DNA of 9,344 nt, taken from contig JAJUFW010000077.1 in NCBI GenBank assembly GCA_029263555.1, positions 1 to 9,344 of the forward strand. Direction: 5' to 3'. This stretch comes from Alphaproteobacteria bacterium. GTDB lineage: Bacteria > Pseudomonadota > Alphaproteobacteria > DSM-16000 > Inquilinaceae. Under the pieces are notes generated by a model. That model was not told the origin of the DNA and did not search any database. It saw only the letters and a program-made list of their open reading frames with translations. Both the position numbers and the translations under genes were made by a program. Shown one piece after another: positions 6,821-9,344 of the stretch (positions within the stretch are counted from its first letter, which is position 1; every line of letters begins with the position of its first letter).

Positions 6821-7839
6821 AGCATAACGCCGTGTAGCGCACGATAGCCCGGTTTGTCACCTAGCCCGTCAGCAAGATAGACACCGCGGGCCGTCGCCCG
6901 GGCGACGGCGTCCGCCGCGATCGCCCCCAGCCGCGCGACGGCGACCGCGCGGCGTTCGGGCAGGACCCGGCGGCCGGTGGACAGGGCGAACACGACATCG
7001 CCGTCGAAGGGCGTGTGAACCGGCCGGATCGCGCGGGCGAAACCGTCATGGGCCATGATCGCGATGCGGCGCGCCTCGGACCGGGTCAGGGCCGCGTCCG
7101 TGGCGACCACGGCCAGCGTCGTGTTGGCGCCCGCCCGGCCCGATGCGGAGAGCGCACTTGCGACGCTGAAATCCGCCCCGCCGACAGGTCCCGTCGGCAG
7201 CGGCTGGCCGCCCAGCTCGTCGTCCTGCTCCAGCATCCAGGCCCAGAAGGTCGCCTGCCCCGGCATGACGACCGACCCGACGGGATTGGCGGCCACCAGT
7301 GCCCCGACCGTCGCCCCGGTTTCCGGATCGACGGCCGATACGCTGCCGAGCCCGCCCTTGAGCTGCCCCGCCTTCGCGCCCAGTCCCGCGCCGGCATTGC
7401 CCAGGCGGAAGTCCTCGGCGGCGGCCGCTACCGCCTCACGGCCGAGCGCGCGGTACGGCGGATCCTCCCCCCAGTCCTTGTCGCCGCCGTTGAGAAGGTC
7501 GAACAGGATTGCCGCCGGCACGACCGGAACCCGGACCCCGCCGACATCGAGCCCGCGGCCGGAGGCGGCGAGCCATGAGACGACGCCTGCCGCGGCATCG
7601 AGCCCGAATTCCGATCCGCCGGACAGGACGATCGCGTCCACCCGTTCGACCAGGGAAGCGGGATCGAGCGCATCCGTGCCCCGCGTCCCCGGCGCCCCGC
7701 CGCGGATGTCGACCGCCGCCACGGCCCGCTCCTCGGGCAGTACGACGGTGACCCCGGTCCGGGCGGCCCAGTCTTCGGCATTGCCGACGCGAAGACCGGC
7801 CACGTCGGTGATGAGATTGCGCGGTCCCGGGCGGATCAT
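6802..7839 (-). CDS. P1-family (DmpA-like, MEROPS S58) self-processing aminopeptidase
   Basis: Members cut N-terminal residues from small peptides, amides or beta-peptides after self-cleavage into two chains, using the new N-terminal Ser/Thr as nucleophile. The 345-residue product shows ITDVAGLRVGNAED at the start (10-23), the conserved VLSGGSEFGLDAAAGV (71-86), an AKAGQLKGGLGS glycine-rich segment (155-166), and ANPVGSV (184-190). The probable processing site is N239/T240 within GANTTLAVVATDA (237-249), with Thr as nucleophile rather than the Ser of DmpA or BapA. The ATG at 7839 is preferred over upstream in-frame ATGs at 7941 and 7911: those would add 34 or 24 low-complexity residues lacking family similarity, and GAGG sits 5 bases before 7839. 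No signal peptide is seen, so action is cytoplasmic. It is first in a unit with a peptide importer, suggesting it hydrolyses the imported substrate. Confidence 0.9.
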   Translation of the reverse strand: MIRPGPRNLITDVAGLRVGNAEDWAARTGVTVVLPEERAVAAVDIRGGAPGTRGTDALDPASLVERVDAIVLSGGSEFGLDAAAGVVSWLAASGRGLDVGGVRVPVVPAAILFDLLNGGDKDWGEDPPYRALGREAVAAAAEDFRLGNAGAGLGAKAGQLKGGLGSVSAVDPETGATVGALVAANPVGSVVMPGQATFWAWMLEQDDELGGQPLPTGPVGGADFSVASALSASGRAGANTTLAVVATDAALTRSEARRIAIMAHDGFARAIRPVHTPFDGDVVFALSTGRRVLPERRAVAVARLGAIAADAVARATARGVYLADGLGDKPGYRALHGVMLRCSGT

Positions 7840-7974
7840 CGCCGCCTCGCCGCCGGACAGGGCGTTCCCGTCGCCACCGTTCCGCCCGCTTCTTCGATCG
7901 CCATGACGCATGCCTTGGAAAAACCTTGCCCCGGCCCGCAACGTTACTAGGCCGCCTCAGAGGGAGATATCGGA
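7840..7974. other. Divergent intergenic region between the peptidase operon and the lipid-kinase gene
   Basis: This 135-base gap should hold the promoters of the peptidase-transporter unit (minus) and of the kinase (plus). A -10-like TTACTA occurs at 7944-7949 on the plus strand, but no -35 box sits at a proper distance (TTGGAA at 7915 is too far and TTGCCC at 7926 too close). I found no convincing minus-strand promoter or operator. Confidence 0.5.
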
Positions 7975-9123
7975 ATGTCCGGACCGCAACAACCGCGCAG
8001 GGCCCTTCTCGTCGTCAACGAGAAAAGCCGCCTCGGCGGAGAACTGGGCGATCGGGCGGCCGACATTCTCGAACAGGGCGGAATCGCCCTCGACCGGATG
8101 CCGGATTTGGAGCCGGACGCGCTGCGGGACGCCATCCGCCAATCGGCCGGCAAGGTGGAGATGGTGATCCTGGGGGGCGGCGACGGCACGCTGAACGCCG
8201 CGGCCCCGGCCCTGGTCGAAACCGGGCTGCCGCTCGGGATCCTGCCCATGGGCACCGCCAACGACCTGGCGCGTACGCTCGGCATCCCGGCCGATATCGA
8301 GGCTGCGGCCCGGATCATCGCGGACGGGCATCTGCGGCGCATCGACCTTGGCGAGGTGAACGGACATCCCTTCTTCAACGTCGCGAGCCTGGGGCTCAGC
8401 GCCCGGATGACGGGCGAGCTCACGGGCGAGGTGAAGCGCCGCTGGGGCCGACTCGGCTATGCCGTGGCGACGATCCGGGCGCTTTCCGGAACGCGCCCCT
8501 TCCATGCGGTGATCCGCCATGACGGGGAGGTCCACCGCGTCCGGACCATGCAGATCGCCGTCGGCAACGGCCGCTATTACGGCAGCGGCATGGCGGTCGA
8601 GGCGGAGGCCCGGATCGACGACGGATGCCTGGACGTCTACAGTCTCGAGGTCGACCGCCTGTGGAAGCTGGCGCTGATCTGGCCGGCATTCCGGGTGGGG
8701 CGGCACGGCATGTGGCGCGAGGTTCGGACGATCCGGTGCCGCGAGGTGGAGGTGACGACCCGCCGCCCCCGCTCGATCAACACCGATGGCGAGATCACGA
8801 CCCGGACCCCGGCCCTGTTCCGGGTGCGTCCGGCAGCGATCGCGGTGTTCGCGCCGCCCGACGGGCCGGAAGAGGCCGGCGGCGCGCCGTCCCCCGACGG
8901 CGATAGCGGCGATGCTCCGCCGACGGCCTCGCGCGGCGGAACGTTTCCCGGCGACAGGATCCGGACTACCTTTGCACCGCCCGCGTCCCTGCGGGCGGGA
9001 GCAACCGACGGGAGCACGACTTGGCCAATCTTCTCCTGGACCGGACGGTTCGGCTGGCGGTCACCGGCCTCAGCGGCGCCGGCAAGACCGTCTTCATCAC
9101 GTCGGTCCTGCACAATCTCCTGA
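7975..9123 (+). CDS. Diacylglycerol/lipid kinase family protein (YegS/DagK-like) with anomalous C-terminal tail
   Basis: These enzymes phosphorylate diacylglycerol or related lipids with ATP at the inner face of the membrane. The recognisable part is residues 1-294: LLVVNEKSR (11-19), the nucleotide-binding catalytic motif GGGDGT (67-72), ILPMGTANDLAR (89-100), FFNVASLGLSARM (133-145), GNGRYYGSGM and IDDGCLDVYSLE (197-225), and INTDGE (268-273). The start has AGGGAG (7961-7966) 8 bases before the ATG. Relatives are about 290-320 residues long; this frame runs to 382. The extra 88 residues are Pro/Gly/Ser-rich and resemble nothing I know. The last 34 overlap the ycjX coding region in another frame, and third-position G/C looks lower after about 8935. 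A stop lost by mutation, a frameshift, or a sequencing error are all possible; the plus frame shared with ycjX has a TAG at 8904-8906. The kinase domain call is firm; the 3' end is doubtful. Confidence 0.88.
   Translation: MSGPQQPRRALLVVNEKSRLGGELGDRAADILEQGGIALDRMPDLEPDALRDAIRQSAGKVEMVILGGGDGTLNAAAPALVETGLPLGILPMGTANDLARTLGIPADIEAAARIIADGHLRRIDLGEVNGHPFFNVASLGLSARMTGELTGEVKRRWGRLGYAVATIRALSGTRPFHAVIRHDGEVHRVRTMQIAVGNGRYYGSGMAVEAEARIDDGCLDVYSLEVDRLWKLALIWPAFRVGRHGMWREVRTIRCREVEVTTRRPRSINTDGEITTRTPALFRVRPAAIAVFAPPDGPEEAGGAPSPDGDSGDAPPTASRGGTFPGDRIRTTFAPPASLRAGATDGSTTWPIFSWTGRFGWRSPASAAPARPSSSRRSCTIS
8944..8972 (+). promoter_or_regulatory. Weak candidate promoter for ycjX
   Basis: TTTCCC (8944-8949), a 17-base spacer and TACCTT (8967-8972) lie about 50 bases before the ycjX start, inside the anomalous tail of the kinase frame. 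Both boxes match consensus poorly. The idea is helped by the non-coding look of this stretch and opposed by the lack of any strong box. Confidence 0.2.
8977..8998 (+). other. Perfect G/C hairpin just upstream of ycjX
   Basis: CCGCCCGC (8977-8984) and GCGGGCGG (8991-8998) form a perfect 8-bp stem around a 6-base loop. There is no following T-tract, so it is not a typical rho-independent terminator. It lies within the tail of the kinase reading frame and ends 22 bases before the ycjX start codon. Such placement is more usual for an intergenic or leader element than for coding sequence. Confidence 0.5.
9010..9014 (+). promoter_or_regulatory. ycjX: Ribosome binding site deciding the ycjX TTG start
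   Basis: GGGAG lies 6 bases before the TTG at 9021. No ATG or GTG occurs in that frame between the upstream TAG (8904-8906) and this point, so TTG is the best start. Confidence 0.55.
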
Positions 9124-9344
9124 GCGCCGCCCACTCCCCCTCGCTTCTGCCGCTTCTCACCGTGAATGGGCGCGGCGGCCTGATCGCGGCCCAGATCGTC
9201 TCCGGCGCGACCCTGTCCCGGAAGCTCTTCCCCTATTCCGAATCAATCGCCGCCATGGCGGGCGATCCGCCCGCCTGGCCGGAAGGCACGCGCGACATCA
9301 GCCAGATCCGCATCGCGATCCGCTATCGCCCGCAGGGGCTTGCC
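9021..9344 (+). CDS. ycjX: YcjX-type P-loop GTPase (DUF463), N-terminal part, runs off right edge
   Basis: YcjX proteins are stress-associated P-loop GTPases of unclear cellular role. The 108 codons present begin with a short leader, then RLAVTGLSGAGKT (11-23), whose GLSGAGKT is the Walker A motif, followed by VFITSVLHNLL as in E. coli YcjX. Further family features are LPLLTVNGRGGLI, LFPYSESIAAMAGDPPAWPEGTRDISQIRIAIRY (the DPPAWP-T-R-S-IR-A pattern) and the C-terminal part still to come; E. coli YcjX is about 465 residues. The TTG start with a GGGAG site is used because no other start is available. The first 103 bases overlap the lipid-kinase frame. In many proteobacteria the next gene is a TIGR01620/DUF697 membrane protein (YcjF), which would lie beyond the window. 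The family call is firm; the biological role is not known from sequence. Confidence 0.92.
   Translation, partial: MANLLLDRTVRLAVTGLSGAGKTVFITSVLHNLLSAAHSPSLLPLLTVNGRGGLIAAQIVSGATLSRKLFPYSESIAAMAGDPPAWPEGTRDISQIRIAIRYRPQGLA

Noticed and set aside
7837..7941. Longer P1 peptidase start at the ATG ending at 7941
   Set aside because: The added 34 residues are Gly/Arg-rich without family similarity and would leave only 33 bases to the divergent kinase start; the ATG at 7839 has a ribosome site.
1..9344. CRISPR array, tRNA or rRNA genes, insertion sequences
   Set aside because: I saw no regularly spaced direct repeats, no cloverleaf-like sequence with a TTCRA-type T-loop, no rRNA-like segment, and no transposase or flanking terminal repeats.

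Overview
The window is about two-thirds G+C, with dense divergent and convergent gene pairs. Gene content (Cas3, Gpt, a DUF463/YcjX GTPase, a P1 peptidase with a dipeptide-type ABC importer, a YegS-like lipid kinase) and G/C-rich third codon positions suggest an alphaproteobacterium, perhaps Rhodospirillales-like. That placement is inferred from gene flavour, not from a marker gene.

Layout. (1) Positions 1-1397, minus: the N-terminal 465 codons of a CRISPR-associated Cas3 nuclease-helicase, with its complete HD nuclease domain and helicase motifs I, II and III. It runs off the left edge, so any Cascade genes and CRISPR arrays would lie to the left; none are inside the window. (2) 1398-1626: a relatively A/T-rich divergent intergenic region. 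(3) 1627-2760, plus: a 377-residue predicted outer-membrane lipoprotein with a coiled-coil-like middle and a C-terminal domain resembling a degenerate OmpA fold, followed by a rho-independent terminator. (4) 2902-3387, plus: xanthine-guanine phosphoribosyltransferase gpt with its own likely promoter. (5) 3426-7839, minus: a four-gene unit transcribed right to left. It encodes a P1-family (DmpA-like) self-processing aminopeptidase, a periplasmic peptide-binding protein, and two dipeptide/oligopeptide-type permeases. No ATPase genes accompany them. (6) 7975-9344, plus: a diacylglycerol/lipid kinase followed by the start of a YcjX-type GTPase. The kinase frame carries an unusual C-terminal tail that runs 103 bases into ycjX.

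How the genes work together. The peptidase and importer are the clearest functional unit: the transporter would import small peptides or related amides and the cytoplasmic peptidase could hydrolyse them. The ATPases must come from another locus. Gpt salvages guanine and xanthine. Cas3 would be the DNA-degrading effector of a type I CRISPR-Cas system if the rest of the locus is present to the left.

I found no clearly undescribed system. The points most worth checking are the kinase/ycjX junction, the ATPase-less transporter unit with its peptidase, the uncharacterised lipoprotein divergent from cas3, and the cas locus beyond the left edge.
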